64,000 nucleotides of DNA, taken from positions 52,090,203-52,154,202 of the forward strand of contig OZ020313.1 of NCBI GenBank assembly GCA_963971305.1. Reading direction: 5' to 3'. The position numbers were made by a program, and so were the translations under genes. Positions 8,587 through 23,500 of this stretch are shown here, in pieces. The stretch is from Arcuatula senhousia. Taxonomy: Eukaryota; Mollusca; Bivalvia; Mytilida; Mytilidae. Under the pieces are notes generated by a model, which made no database searches, had not been told where the DNA came from, and saw only the letters and a program-made list of their open reading frames with translations. Each line of letters opens with the position of its first letter. The stretch's first letter is position 1.

Positions 8587-11500
8587 CTGCAAAGGGAAAT
8601 AATTATATATAAAAGTGTTAGCTGTTCAGCCTATAAGAAAAGTTCTATACCCTCAAAACCACATCTTTCTTGTTTCATTTATATTATTTCATTGAGGTTT
8701 TCTCCCTTGTCAACTTAAGGCGGTTTGGTCCTCATATTTTGAGATTTTTGTCAGATTTTCGAGATCCTCTGGGTTTATCCATCTATTATGCTTGAAATTT
8801 TTTGCCCATGAACCCCCTATTTTCTTTTTTTATTCAGAAATATGTACACCAAATAAGCAGTTCACAATTTTTAATGAAATTTTATTTACTCTGTCATATA
8901 TTTTAAAGAGTTTAAAGATACCAATCTGTGGCAATGCAAAAGTAATGAAAAATCTAGAGAGAACATATTTTCCGCCAAAATTATAAACGCTTATAGCATA
9001 AAAACGAGCACATGGACCTGCATTTTTTTCTTGTTTATTTTGATCATTTGTCCAAATTCTTTAAAAAAGATGCAATTTTATCCATTTCTATTTACTTTAA
9101 GATACAGGAGCAAACCCCCTGAAGTAGACTTAAACATCATATGCAAATTATACCTAGATTAAATAGCATTATAGATATGTGCAACTCTTTCATGACCTTG
9201 TCACTAACGGTTAATGTCTTTTAAGTTCTTTAGTATGATGAGCAACATATATTTTGATAAAAGACTTTTCTTTTCTAATGTTCAAAAAAAAATTATATTC
9301 ATCTACATTCTGTTTTAACTATACCTAGATATAGGTCTGAAGCGACGTTTGTTGGTTTGTTTTTGTTTGATAATATGTTTTGCATTCTTGATTCTTAAGC
9401 TTTATGTAAATTTGTAGGAAGTAAAAAATGATTATCTGCTTTGATTGTGCATTTGATTTTTTTTATTGGTTAATTTATTCTGTGTATTTTACATTGCTGT
9501 TCATAATCATGTCTATTCAATTAGCACCCAAGAAACCACAAAGGTCTACTTTTACTCAGTCTAGAACACATACCCTGCTGGACCACTGAGTTATAGACAT
9601 CTGTATTGAACACACGGACGGCATCATCTGGCTCCAACTTGACTTCCTTAGTCTGTATCAATACACACTCAGGCTAAAATATAAACAAAACTATTAAATA
9701 TATTTCTATCTTTCAAATAATTTCATTTTCAGTGTGATTTCAATGGCTGGGAAGAATTTCAGGTATAGGCAAACCATGAAATTATATTAAGATTAAGAAG
9801 GGATTAGTGGCAGTAAGGCCCATGTTTGGCCAAGAAACTTAAGTCAGTTTAAATATTGTTATATTTATAAGAAATATAACTTTATATGTTTTTACAAAGA
9901 AAAAACATCAAATAAGACAAAAATTCTCTCATTATGACACCACAATCTCATCTGAAAATACATAGGGAGAAAATCTGCAATTTTGATTATTTTTTTCAGT
10001 GCATAATTTACTTGAGACAACATAGGAGCATGAAATCAACAAATCAAACTTTCAGAAATGTTGTCTGTAGAAATTTCATGTGCAATACATGGAAGATTAA
10101 CTGGATGCTGATCTTACTTATGTACTTGAAAAAAAGATAATTTTAATAATTTTAATTTTCTATTTTCTAATTGTTTCTACATTGTATTTAAATGTTACTG
10201 TGAGATGGTATTCTTTGAAATATGCATATACATTCACCATTTACAGTCTGTAAAGGGTACTATAGAGAACAGAAATGTTTGCTGTTTTTCTCTTTGCAAA
10301 AAAAAAACGTAACTAAATTTACAAAAAGAATGAATACCTCTTAGATAAATGAAGCAAAATCACTTTGCCTGCTCATTATTCCATTGAAAAAGGCAGCCAT
10401 TTTGTGGATGGCAAATTTTAGAAAAATCACTTTATTGTAGAATTTGGGAATATTCTTAAGACAACAGAGGTATTTTGTGATCACCTTGTTTTTGTTTACA
10501 TCTGGGAGTGCATTTTGACCTTATAAAAGGTCATAATAGAAATTAACATTTTCCCTGATTCTTTACAATGAGAATTTCCTATAGAAATGCAAATATCTTA
10601 ATTTTCAGGAAATGTAATAAATATCATAAAAAGTTGTTATATGTTTCATATAGTAATGTCCTTTTGATACTTATTAGATTATGCAGAGTTATTAACCGAA
10701 AAAAATATTTTTGATTTTTCTTTTTCCAGATAGTAATTAACATCCATTGCTGTAGCTTAAAATTTCGTGTCATGTTTATTTATTCAGCATATCATTACAA
10801 TCTATACTGAACTACTTACATGTTTTGCTCTCATGGTCGATATAAATGATAAAGCTCGATCACTTGAGTTACCATCATTGAAGAACACAACTAGTGTGGA
10901 CTGAAAAATAAAATATTGTGATAGCTAAAACTATTACAGTATTTGTAAGAGCCTGTATATCTCAATAAAGGTAATAATTTGAAGTAAAAAAAATAGGTAA
11001 ATCTGGCAGGGCATAAAATGTACCATAGGATGCAGAATTTTTTTCTGTCTTCTAGTCAAGTTGTTAAGCTCTTAAGTTAACCCCTTTTTCATTCCAACTT
11101 TACATGGAGTAATTAAATTCAATTATCTTTCTAGAATGATTTTGAACTAGGAATACTGGAGAAATGATTTTTTTCATGCATATGTTCATTTAAAACTTCT
11201 TTCATATAAAGTTTCATTAAAATCCTTCATGCAGTTTAAGAAGACTTGCACTTACAGGACATGTGGGCAGACAAAAACAGACAGATTGATTCTAACACTT
11301 TTTACACTTATGACTAATTATTTTATGATTATATTGTTATCATCTTTATCTTTTATTTACATTTTCATGTCCAATATATTTGAACAGCTCATGAAAATTA
11401 ATTTCTGTTGGAGTTAACATATGTGTTGTGGTCTCATGTTCATTTACTCCATATCCTTTCATAAATAATTATTTAGACTGAATCAGTGTAATTAAGATTT

Positions 11501-14500
11501 TCTTAGGTACAAATTACATGTACCTCTATAATTTTGATAAAACAAACCTCATCAGATGGCTTCCTACGAGTTCCATGGGTTCGAGGAACTACACTTTTAT
11601 CCACATCTAATGATATGTTCATTTTCGAGAATTCTTCTGCTAATGGTATGGAGACATAGTCCTCAACTTTGGCATCCTGTAAAATAAAAATAATGGTATG
11701 GAGACATAGTCCTCAACTTTGGCATCCTGTAAAATAAAAATAATGTCCTGGAGACATAGTCCTCAACTTTGGCATCTTGTAAAATAAAAATAATGGTATG
11801 GAGACATAGTCCTCAACTTTGGCATCCTGTAAAATAAAAATAATGGTATGGAGACATAGTCCTCAACTTTGGCATCCTGTAAAATAAAAATAATGGTATG
11901 GAGACATAGGCCTGAACTTTGGCATCATGTAAAATAAAAATAATGTCCTGGAGACATAGTCCTCAACTTTGGCATCATGTAAAATAAAAATAATGGTATG
12001 GAGACATAGTCCTCAACTTTGGCATCCTGTAAAATAAAAATAAAGGTATGGAGACATAGTCCTCAACTTTGGCATTATGTAAAATAAAAATAATGGTATG
12101 GAGACATAGTCCTCAACTTTGGCATCTTGTAAAATAAAAATAATGGTATGGAGACATAGTCCTCAACTTTGGCATCCTGTAAAATAAAAATAATGGTATG
12201 GAGACATAGTCCTCAACTTTGGCATCCTGTAAAATAAAAATAATGGTATGGAGACATAGGCCTGAACTTTGGCATCATGTAAAATAAAAATAATGTCCTG
12301 GAGACATAGTCCTCAACTTTGGCATCCTGTAAAATAAAAATAATGGTATGGAGACATAGTCCTCAACTTTGGCATCCTGTAAAATAAAAATAATGGTATG
12401 GAGACATAGTCCTCAACTTTGGCATTATGTAAAATAAAAAATAATGGTATGGAGACATAGTCCTCAACTTTAGCATCCTGTAAAAAAAAATAATGGTATG
12501 GAGACTTAGTCCTCAACTTTGGCTTCCTGTAAACAATGCCACATATATAAATGCATATATAAATTTTATCTGAGAAAACAACCATAGAGTTTTGTAATGT
12601 TACTGGATTAGACCAACACCAAATTACCCTTTTACACCTGAGTTCACTTATTTCAATGTGATGTTGTCTTGTTGATTACAATTAAGTTGTTTTATGTGTT
12701 TAGTTGTATTGTGCGTTTCTTTGTTTTTTTGTTGTCTTTGGTGTTTACCAATTTTGCTTATTTTTTTAAATCCCCATTCGTACCTGTTTTATTCCTATAG
12801 AATTAATGGGTGTTTCTTTCTTTATAAACAAGTGACTACCAGTAAACATCATCATAATCAAGAACATGAGTAACATGACATGAAATTCAGTAAAGTTCCA
12901 TGACCACTTGTTTCCTTCAATTGGAATCTCAAATATACGCATTTAAAAAAAACTTCATTAAAGGTAAAAATCTACTGCTTTTAAAGACTTAGTTTTCGAA
13001 TAGCCATACAGAATATGCCAATAATGTAAAATGAAAATAATAATCAGCAATTTACTACAATTATAGGTTTGAATAAATGTCAGATATCAGATGCCTAGCT
13101 TTTATACTTTTCAAGTAATTCCTTTTCCACAAAAGTCTTACAAAAATGTATACATCTTCGCTGCTGCCGGGAAGTTATACCTACGTCTCACCTTCTGTGA
13201 CTATTCGGCACAGGTGAGACAAAAATTGGAACAAGTTTTCTTCCCTGGAAGTTTTTAGAAATATATCACATAACAGTAGTCATAGAGAAAATCAATTTTT
13301 CTTTTATTTTTGTCCATTCAAGAATTAGATATGAGCCATTGTTGTGAAAACTTCCGTAGCTTACCGTATTTTGCCGTGTATAGTGCGCATTTATGTACAA
13401 TGCTCACCCCCTTTTCATGATGAAAATCTGGGGAAAAAACGAAGTTTTGTGTAAAATCGGCGATCTTTTTCTATGACAGAGAACCCTAAAAATTTGTCTC
13501 TTTTTTTCAGGTAGAAAGACTACAGATGAAGATTTTTTGATGAAAATAAAATTGTTTTGTAATTATTTGTGAAAATAAAAAAAACTGTTATATTATTTGT
13601 GTATTTTATTATGACAGCAAGATCGTAAATCCCGGTAATGGTCCCCCTTTTCAATTGACAAACAACAAGTGTTAACCCAAGCTCACATCTTTTGATGAAA
13701 ACATTAAAGGTGTCAAAACAGTTATGATCAACAAATTACTATTCAAACAATCCTGAAGTAGTACAGCTGAATGGCTTTAATTGTTAATTGTCCAAGCCAG
13801 TTTGACAAAATATCGATGTTTTGTGCAAATTGGCATGAGGTTCAGCCAAAGTGTCAAAACAAATAATTACCAGTAAATCTAAATTATCTCCAGCTTGGGA
13901 TGAGTATTTATTCACAAAACAATAAGAAAATGGTTATATCTTACTCAAGTTGCTCAAATAATTACATGAAAGAAAATACACAATCATGTAAACAAACCAT
14001 TCTATTTTTAGAATTACTTAAATGAGGTAACTGAGGGGATTACACAATATTGATTCAGAAAGGAAACAAGTAAAGGGAGAATGAATAAATAAATTAGAAT
14101 CATATTTTATTATTCTTATTTTGAATAAAGAAATTGGTCAAAAGTATTTTTTGAAGAACACAAATGTTTTTACCAAGTGCTCCGAAGTCAACGGAGGAAT
14201 TTACCCACTACAACAACAACAACAATGGTGGTCGATATGAAAATGAAATTAATAAACAAACACATGAAGACACTGGAATTAAGTTTTTATTCGATAAAAG
14301 CATGATAAAATTTATTTAGAGATACTAATAATGAACAGGATTCAATAGAAACCATGTGAGTTATGATTATTGTGTTCAATCATACCCTATCATGGATGAA
14401 TCTTGTGTCCAAAGTCTGACAAACATCGATCTTTTGCCGTTGCCGATGTTCATGAAAATGTATGAAAATCTTGTATCGGGATGTATTATGCGCACCCCTA

Positions 14501-17500
14501 TGTTAGAATCAGGAAAAAAATGTAAAAAACTGCGCACTATACACGGCAAAATACGGTAATGAGGGGGGTTGTTTCATTGACGATTTTAGTGAGAAATTAA
14601 AAATCAAATACCCCCACATTGATTTCTGAAACAACCATTACCTGGGAAATAATCTTTGTGTAAATGTGTCCTTGAGGGCATTTCACCAATCATTTTAAAA
14701 AAATGATAAAATTTATTGTAAAAAATATTGTAAACCCCAACCTTTTGCAGGTAATTTATGAATCTCATATCTATTCTCTAATGTCATAATTTTATCTATT
14801 GCTATTTTTATTATTAATATTTCATTGACAAACCTCTGGTAAATTGGTAAAATGTGTCTCGCTTGGATCTTGTGTAAAATCATGAATGTTCCCCCAGTTA
14901 TTGTTGAATACAGACACACCCGCTGCTTTAAAATGATCTGCAAAAAATCAAAATATCTTAGAATTTCACCTGTTATTGTTGAATACAGATAACCCGCTGC
15001 TTTAAAATGATCTGCAAAAAATCAAAATATCTTAGAATTTCACCTGTTATTGTTGAATACAGATAACCCGCTGCTTTAAAATGATCTGCAAAAAATCAAA
15101 ATATCTTAAAAATTTACCTGTTTTTGTTAACACAGGCATACTATACTAGCTTTTAAATGATCAGTATTAAAATTCTTAATCCATACCAGCAAATTTAATA
15201 TGATCTGTAAAACAATAAAATATCTGAATCAATAACATGCATTATGAGCACTTTAGAAAAGCATAGGAAAATGTCAACAAAAATGAATATTTTGCATTAA
15301 GCTTTTATAAAACTGCATTTATGATAGGATTTCCTTTCAACATTTTGATAAATTACCTTTTTCCTTGTTAAAAGTCACAAAAACTCATAAATCTTGAAAA
15401 TGAAAGAGTTTCAACAATGCATTTGTTACAAACATGTTTTGTTTTCTCAATATTTAATAGAGTAAAAGTAAGAAATATGAAAATAAAATATTTAATAAAA
15501 CAAACCTTAGACATGTTTAATTTCTTGATATTTTCAAATTGCATGCATAATATTGTAATGCCTAATTATTCTCAATTTGTATAAAGGTTTATATGTTTTA
15601 TTTTAACCATTAAGTCACTAAAGAAGTAAATCTTGTAATGAATTGAGAACATAACACCAGGTTTAATCATACATTTAGCTTTGATACTTAACTGATGTAT
15701 TTGATTCTTTTACATCAATCGATAAATGTTTCTTAGCTAGTTGTCAGTAACTTCGAGTGTTCTCAAGAGAGTTCCTCCTTGTCTTGTTGTTTTCGTACAG
15801 TATTTTGTCTTAGGTTCTCTCCTGTTGAATTGAACTTTTGTCGATTGAGTTTTACAGTGTGTTTTATATGTATGTTTTGTGCAAGCTTATCAATAGGGGG
15901 AAGGTTGGATCCAAAAAACTAGTTTAACCCCGCCACATTTTATATGTGCCTGTCCTTAGCCAGGAAACTTTGCCAAAGCCTTTGTTTGTACTTGTCATTC
16001 TGTGTTAACTGTTTTATGTCAAGAATTGGGTCTTTCTTTGATGATTTAGGGATTGGTTTTGATACTTTTGTATTGTATTATAAGTCTTGGGCCAATGCAA
16101 GACGGTAAGCAGTGACCTATGGTCATGTTGAAGACTGCTTGCTGTTTTCGGTTGTGATTTTTTGAATTGCTGTTAGTTTATGTTTGTTGTGTCGCGTACA
16201 CTTATTCCACATCTCAATATCGTCTATTTTAAATTTGTCCGTGTGTAACAGACAGAAGCTTACAAGCCATATCTTGACAAGGGACTTTGTTTGCCATATC
16301 AAACCATCACATGCACAAAAGTGGGCAAATATGGCCGTATCAAGACATCGCTTGCACAAAAGTGGGCTTATATGCCATATCAAGGTCTAGAGCCTCACTT
16401 TAAAAATTGATGTCACAGTATATAAATAGTATATTTTTATCTTTATTTGTTAGCTGAAAATGTATGATTAAAAAATTATGACACAGGGTTTCCATATCAG
16501 GTCCAATATCATTCCTCCACCCATATTAGGTCTCGGCTTACGCCTCGACCTAATATGGGAGTCTCCAAATGATATGGGACTTGATATGGAAAACCTATGT
16601 AATAATCTATATTTATTACAATGATGAAGCACCCTCATTGGGACAGCAAACAGAAGCTGGTAGGTTTTATAGACTTTTCCTAACTTTAACTGATACCTGT
16701 TAACTCAGGATAGCTGTATTGATAACACCCAAACTTCATCCCTGACGAGGCCTCAATGATTGGCTGTGTGTTACAGCACAAGAACACGTCTATCTTACTA
16801 CAATCTCTCGTCCTGAACTGCTGGCAAGATACGACAACTTTACAATTCTTACAGTCTCTGATAAACACACTGGAAACATAAATATACCAAGAATAAAAAT
16901 AAAACAAATTCATAATTTTTTGTTAAATTGACAAACTTTCATGAAGTATTGAAGCCAAAATCAAATTTTCCAGTTATTTTAGAAGCAGACAACTGGATCA
17001 AAACTTTCTAATGAACTGGTTCTCAGAAACCAAGTTACTTCCAAAAGTTATTTGCAGATAACAGGTTCCTGGTAAATTTGTAGAATCTAGTCCTAAATTC
17101 ATCCATTATCATGATTATTAGGACCATATTCAAAATTATTATATTTTGATTTTGTTTGTTCTCAATGATTGCTAACCCTTCTGGAGCACCCGAGTTGACC
17201 CTCCGTACGACTTCAGTTTGTGTTGTTGATTGCTATTCAGATGTTTTTGTGTGTATTTATTTTATGGTGTCTGTTTCTTGGTGCTGTTCCCATTGGTGTT
17301 TACTGATTTTTGTCTTTGCCCTTTCAGACTTTTGACATGAAACCATTTTATGTTTCTGTGATCATTAATTCAAAAGGGAGGTGTTGTATTTAAGCTAGAA
17401 CTACTTTATGGTATTTACCACAAGATACAAGAGTTAGTGCTTCAATACCTGAAATACAGTAAAGCAGGGGTAAATTTTTGCGATTTTTGTGAAATAAGAT

Positions 17501-20500
17501 GTGTTAAAAAATTTTTGCTGGTTTTATTTTCGCTGTTTGTGAATGTATTTGTATATGATTTGCATAAGATGGATATTTTTGCAGGATTTATTTTTCGCGG
17601 TTTCCGTTGACCAGCCAAAATAAGCAAAAATTTAACCATCATGAAAATAAACTGCTATATGGTAGATGAAATATACATGTGAGCATTTAAAGTTATTTAA
17701 TACTTCAAATTACCTTGTTTTGATTGGTCCTAAGAAGAAGTTACAATCATTGCAATCATCAATGCTGACTGCTGCACAATGGTCAAATATGTAAATATTA
17801 CAGTTCTAAAAATAGAAATAAAGGTCAATATTAGATATTACAGTTCTAAATATAGCAAATAAAGGGCAATATCAAAATTTATGGTTTTCTTTAAGCTGAA
17901 AGCTATATATAAGTCTCTTATTCTTCAAAGGAACTTTATATTGAAACTTTGGTAATTATACAAATTTGAGTAGATACATCTACATGTAATTGCAATAAAA
18001 TGAAAACAACCAACAAAATACAGTCATGCTATACAAGGACTGATGGTCTTATTTGCATCAATCGTGTAGGTTATTCACAAATGTTAAATTATAACATGTT
18101 TTAATCTTAAAACTAATCATCATTTAAATGTCTGCCCATCTCATGATAATGTTACACATGGACTATGTGACAGGTGGATCCTGACTTATTTATTGACTTT
18201 TGTGATACAGGTTTCATTAATCTTTTATAATTTTCACCTTTAATCAGACAGTTTTTGCATGTTTAGCCTTTTGGCAGTAAAAACAAGTTGATAGGTCCAA
18301 AATCACATAAATAATTAAGGAATTTAGAAATCTGTTGCCATGGTAAGCTTGCGATAAGTGAATCAAATTGCTAGGAAAATTACCTGTAAATATCTCATTA
18401 CATGTTGATAATTTGAAACAACCAGAGACTTAAAAGCAAAACTGAATTAATATAGGGTTAAAAGTAAATTTACGACCAATTAGTGACAAATAAAAATGAC
18501 TTAGAACTATTATGGTCTTTTTCATAGACTTGTAGGAAAAAAGACTTAAAATCTTTTAAGGGACAAAAAATCCTTCTAAAACATTAATACATTTTACAAA
18601 CTTGTTGAAAAATGTCAAGCATTAATGGAGTCAAAATGGATTAGATATTGGTGTTTGTAAAATAATTGATTGATTGATTGATTGTTGTCTGCTAAATAAG
18701 ACATATTTTTATAAATATGTATTGATTTATGACTATGTTCCAATGGTGTTCCCTATTTTTTTTTCAAATTGTTCATGACCCAATGACAGCTGAAATACAT
18801 GTATTGTCAACAAGACATTAAGCAAACAACAATAAATCCCTTATTTTTTTCTTTATATAAAAAAAATGGGTCAAAGACATAAATGGCCGGATTTCATTTA
18901 ACAGGAAGTAGATTAGCAACAGACCCAAAATCGAGTCCCACCTTATGGGACCTCACCCTGATGCTGTATACCAAATATCAAATGGCTGTGATCAGTAATT
19001 GCTGAGAAAACTGTTACGAAAGTTTTTCCCCGCCCGCCCAACATTCACCATTTCATAACCAAAAATTGCAAGCATGAATAATAAACTTCAATTATTTCTA
19101 TAAACTGCTGTTTTTTTCCCTGGAAATGGATGAAGAAAAACTTTTATGAAGCCTCAAATACTACAGGAATATTTATTGGTGTTTAAACTTGTTTATACCT
19201 CACAGTTCTGGATAATAAACTGTTGTCCGTTAACTTTACCAGGAAGTCGACCTAGGGTGGCATCTTTCTGATCTTGTATAATAAAATCTTCTTTATTGAT
19301 TTCTGCTCTTCTTTTATCCCTGAAAGTATAAATAAGTTTCATTAAAAATCATGACAATTGTATTGTTGTTTTTTTCTTTTTATCCTTTACATGTTGTTAT
19401 GAAAAAAATGTTTGGCAAATGTGTCTGTTATAAGGATCATAATGTAGTGAATTCTTGGTAGTTAACTTGGTAGTTGTACATAATTTGAGGGAAAGTTTAA
19501 TTTTTATTAAAATCGGTTGTTTTACTTTTAACATGGATTAAAACAATGGTCCTTGCCTATCAGTCTGTTTTGTGAGCCCCTCTGAAATGTATTATGGTAT
19601 CATGCAAGGATTGTAAGATTATGTAGTGTGGAAAAAGATATATCTCCCATAAACCAACAATGATTGAAGAAAAAAAACTGCCAGCAGGGTTCAATATGAC
19701 CAGGGGTTGGTGCTCCCAGTCTTTCTATTGGACTCCTAAACAAACATGTAATGCTAATCCTATGATACAAATCTGTAAAAGAACTATGAAGCCAAAAATT
19801 GAAATCAGTACATTTTCACTTACATTTAGAGAACTAATCAAAACAATGTTATTTATAAGTAAGACTCTTTGAGACACAGCTACTTACATTTATATTACTT
19901 AAACAAATTATAATATCACAACAATTGAATCCACTAGTTTTACCTTTTCATTTTATTACGGAAGAATTTCCATTTTCTACAGTAGACTGTTAAACAATCA
20001 TTCATGGTATGGTCTCCCATGTTTATAACAGTTCAATTCAAACTGTCAAATTGTCGTTTAATACTTTTCTCTGATTTTTAATCTAACATATGTCATTATT
20101 GCATATCTGAATAAAAATTGCACCAACTTTTGAAGATTTTAATACATAATAATGAAAATTAATAAATTTCTATCACAATTGGATTGATGCAAACAGTGAA
20201 ACATTTCCTCAATTTGCGAATGATTTGTCAAATTGTTCCAGATATTAGAACAATGCCGTTAAATCATTAGAAGCTATTCTACTGGTTTCTACCAGTGCAA
20301 ACTTCACACAAGGTTCATTCACAAAACTGGATATATTAACACAGTAAAACATTTTTCACAAATTTAGTCAAATTATATTTCAAATTTTTCCAATCCTTCC
20401 CATGATAACTCTATTCAATATACTACATATTTCCACGGTACGGTTTTTACTTCATTACCCTCGGCTTTGTTGTGATCAAACATGATTATTAACGTCTATA

Positions 20501-23500
20501 ATTTACAATATGTAGAAATAGTAATTCCCAGCTTTTATGGTATAATATCTGTATCAATGTTATCAATAAATCCATATACAGAGAAACCAATATCTCTAAT
20601 CATCTCCATACATCCTTCAATCACACACTAAAGTGTTTAGTCAAAGGAACCATTAAATTTCTACAATTAATGAGATTAAATGCAGAAAATTATTGAGTCT
20701 TACATAACTCCCATTATCTGAATTCTTAAATTAAATGGTGCCTTCCTGAAAATCACCCAGGATAACAATAAAGATGGGAAAACTAAATATAGAATATTAT
20801 ATAATCCACAACATCTTTTCTTTTGAGTTCTGATCAAACAAACTTCTGATTGTCATCTTACAAATGTAAAAACAATTTTACATCATGTCAAGATTGTAAC
20901 ACACAGACAGCATTTGATATATGTTTTTTATGCCAAATCTCAGGTTTGAATGTTTGGCCATTGGTCTGACAAGCAATTACCAAATTTTCACACATTAAGC
21001 TGTTATAGAATTATGACAAATATCATTACTTTCACACTCACAATCAAACAAAGGTAATTATATTTAATTATTAGGAATAAGAAATATAGTCAACAACAGC
21101 ATTCTCATCTGATACATGGTATTTACTTTGTAAAACTAGCTCTGACATACATGTCATTAATAATTCATTTATAAATAATCAATCAGTGACGTCAATTTTC
21201 ATCTTTTTTCCAGAAAGAAAATGTTCCAAAATAACTAATTAGTGATCTATGTATATCAGAATTGCCAAATGAAAGTTATAGAGATACCCTTAATGAATTT
21301 GTTTCAAAGTAGACAATTTTTCCTACGTAAAGAGTTTGAGTACAATAAAGTTCCAGGCTAATAATTTAAAACTGAGACTGACTTGTGGTTTGTTTATTAG
21401 GGACTCATCAGAAATGCTTAAGCCAAAAGTTGAAAGGCCAAATAATCTTCAGCATAATACTATAAAACCAAAACCTATCGAAACACTCAAACTGATAGAA
21501 CTGAGAGAATTATAATAATTTACAAATTTCAACTGAAAATTGTGACACTCAGATGCTTTTCAAACAAAGACTGATTTTCTGCATTTTTAATTACCGTAAT
21601 TTTCAACAGATAAAACTTACATCTACATGTAAACCAAAACCTATCGAAACACTCAAACTGATAGAACTGAGAGAATTATAATCTAAGGGTTTTAATAATT
21701 TAACTGAAAATTGTGACTGATATAGAACTGATGTGGTGATTTTTGTGACCTTGCTTTTTTCCCTGTTACATGACACTCAGATGCTTTTCAAACAAAGACT
21801 GATTTTCTGCATTTTTAATTACCGTAATGTTTCACAGATAAAACTTACATCTACATGTAATGTACATATTAAGACACATTACATGTAACTTTTTTCATGG
21901 TTTACAAAGTAATTATAGGTGTTATGAATATTGATTTTATTATCCTGAAATATTTACTGTAGTAATAAAATAGTGCAGACATATTGTGCTATGTTCCATC
22001 AAAAGACATGCTTCAAACATTTTATCATTATGAACATCCTATTGCATAATGATGATAATTAATTGGCTGCTCTACTACACTGGGATGTTAAACAAATATA
22101 AAAAAAATAGGGCATGTAATATTAATGGGACATTAAAGGATACCCCGCCACGATATAATATCAAAAGTCGCCAACCTCAAAAACTATTTTTTCAGATCAT
22201 GCTGGAAATTGATCTTGACCTGTATTCTATTGTAATAAACAGTTGTGCGAAATATCATTCAAATCCCATGACATGTTTTCAAGTTATAAGTCGAAACTCA
22301 AAATTTCATGAAATTTGATTTTTCAAAGTCGCCTATCTTGAAAACTATTTTTTGAATCATGCTGGAAATCGAACTTGACCTGTAATTTATTTTACTCAAT
22401 AGCTGCACAAAATATCATTTGAATCCCTTGACGCGTTTTCAAGTTATTGGTCGGAAACTCAAAATTTCATGAATTTTGATTTGAAAATGGTCTATCTGGA
22501 AAACCAGTTTTTTTAAATCCTGCTGGAAATCGAACTAGACCTGTATCTTACTGTACTTAACAACTGTGAAAAATATCATTCAAATCCTTTGATGCGTTTT
22601 CAAGTTATTGGTCGGAAACCTTCGGGGGCAGGACAGACGCTGAAAAAAACTGAGGGTATAACATAATACCCTGCCACATTGTGTGGCGGGGTATAAAAAT
22701 TGATATTAAAGGCCACAACAAATTCATTTGTAGATACTCATCCCCACCTGCCCTGATATTTTTTAAAAATTTTACCAGGAAGTCTCAAGTTTAGGATTTT
22801 TTTGTATTCTTCTGTCATGTTTTCATTGGTGTTTTTGTGTAGACTTTTAACCTGAACCTAACTACTATACAAATCAATATAAAACAATAACAGAATCATT
22901 AATGGCACTTAGTCTGACTGTAGTAAATTGTGTCTATAAACATCATATTGTTTCAAGTTATATTTTTTTGCCATTGCCAGCAGATTCATGAATGATAGAA
23001 TAGAATACCATGTACCTGAATTTGTAGAGTCTATGTCTCATTTTACATATATTCAAGTTAAAGAAAACAATTGCAGGCTTTTTTTAGCAACGGCGGCCAT
23101 GATTGTTGGTCGACGTGAAAATAATTCACAAACTTGGTAAGAGACATCCTAAAGATCAAGTATACCAAATATCAATGCAATCCCTTCAGTGGTTTCAGAG
23201 AAGAAGATTTTTGAAAATCAGTTAAAATTAATGGAAAAAAAAACAGTTTAAGGGGAATAACTCTTAAACAGCTGATCTGACAATTTTGACCCTGATATCA
23301 TTTTTGTAGATCTCAATGAGCATAACAATTCTGCAATGCTAACTTTTCCTCTAGCTCTAACGGTTTTCAAGATATAGTCCAAAAACTGCAAAAATGGTCA
23401 ATTTTGATGATTAAAGGGCAATAACTCATATAAGGAGTTGTTTCACAACTTCGACTCAATGAAGAGATTTGTAGAGCTTTTGATGCTGAACAAGGATGGT

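Noticed and set aside
12313..12585. 90-codon minus-strand frame with repeated [12 protein letters not shown] segments
   Set aside because: It is the tandem array of RP2 exon-6 starts read through acceptor sequence in shifting frames; it ends at a stop within the third unit, so it is not a separate gene.
14713..14943. 76-codon minus-strand frame [14 protein letters not shown] over RP2 exon 5
   Set aside because: It is a shadow of exon 5 in the wrong frame; the homologous frame reads [14 protein letters not shown].
21405..21440. CTGATGAG on the minus strand near 21411 as another hammerhead core
   Set aside because: No stem II partner and no GAAA follow within a plausible distance.
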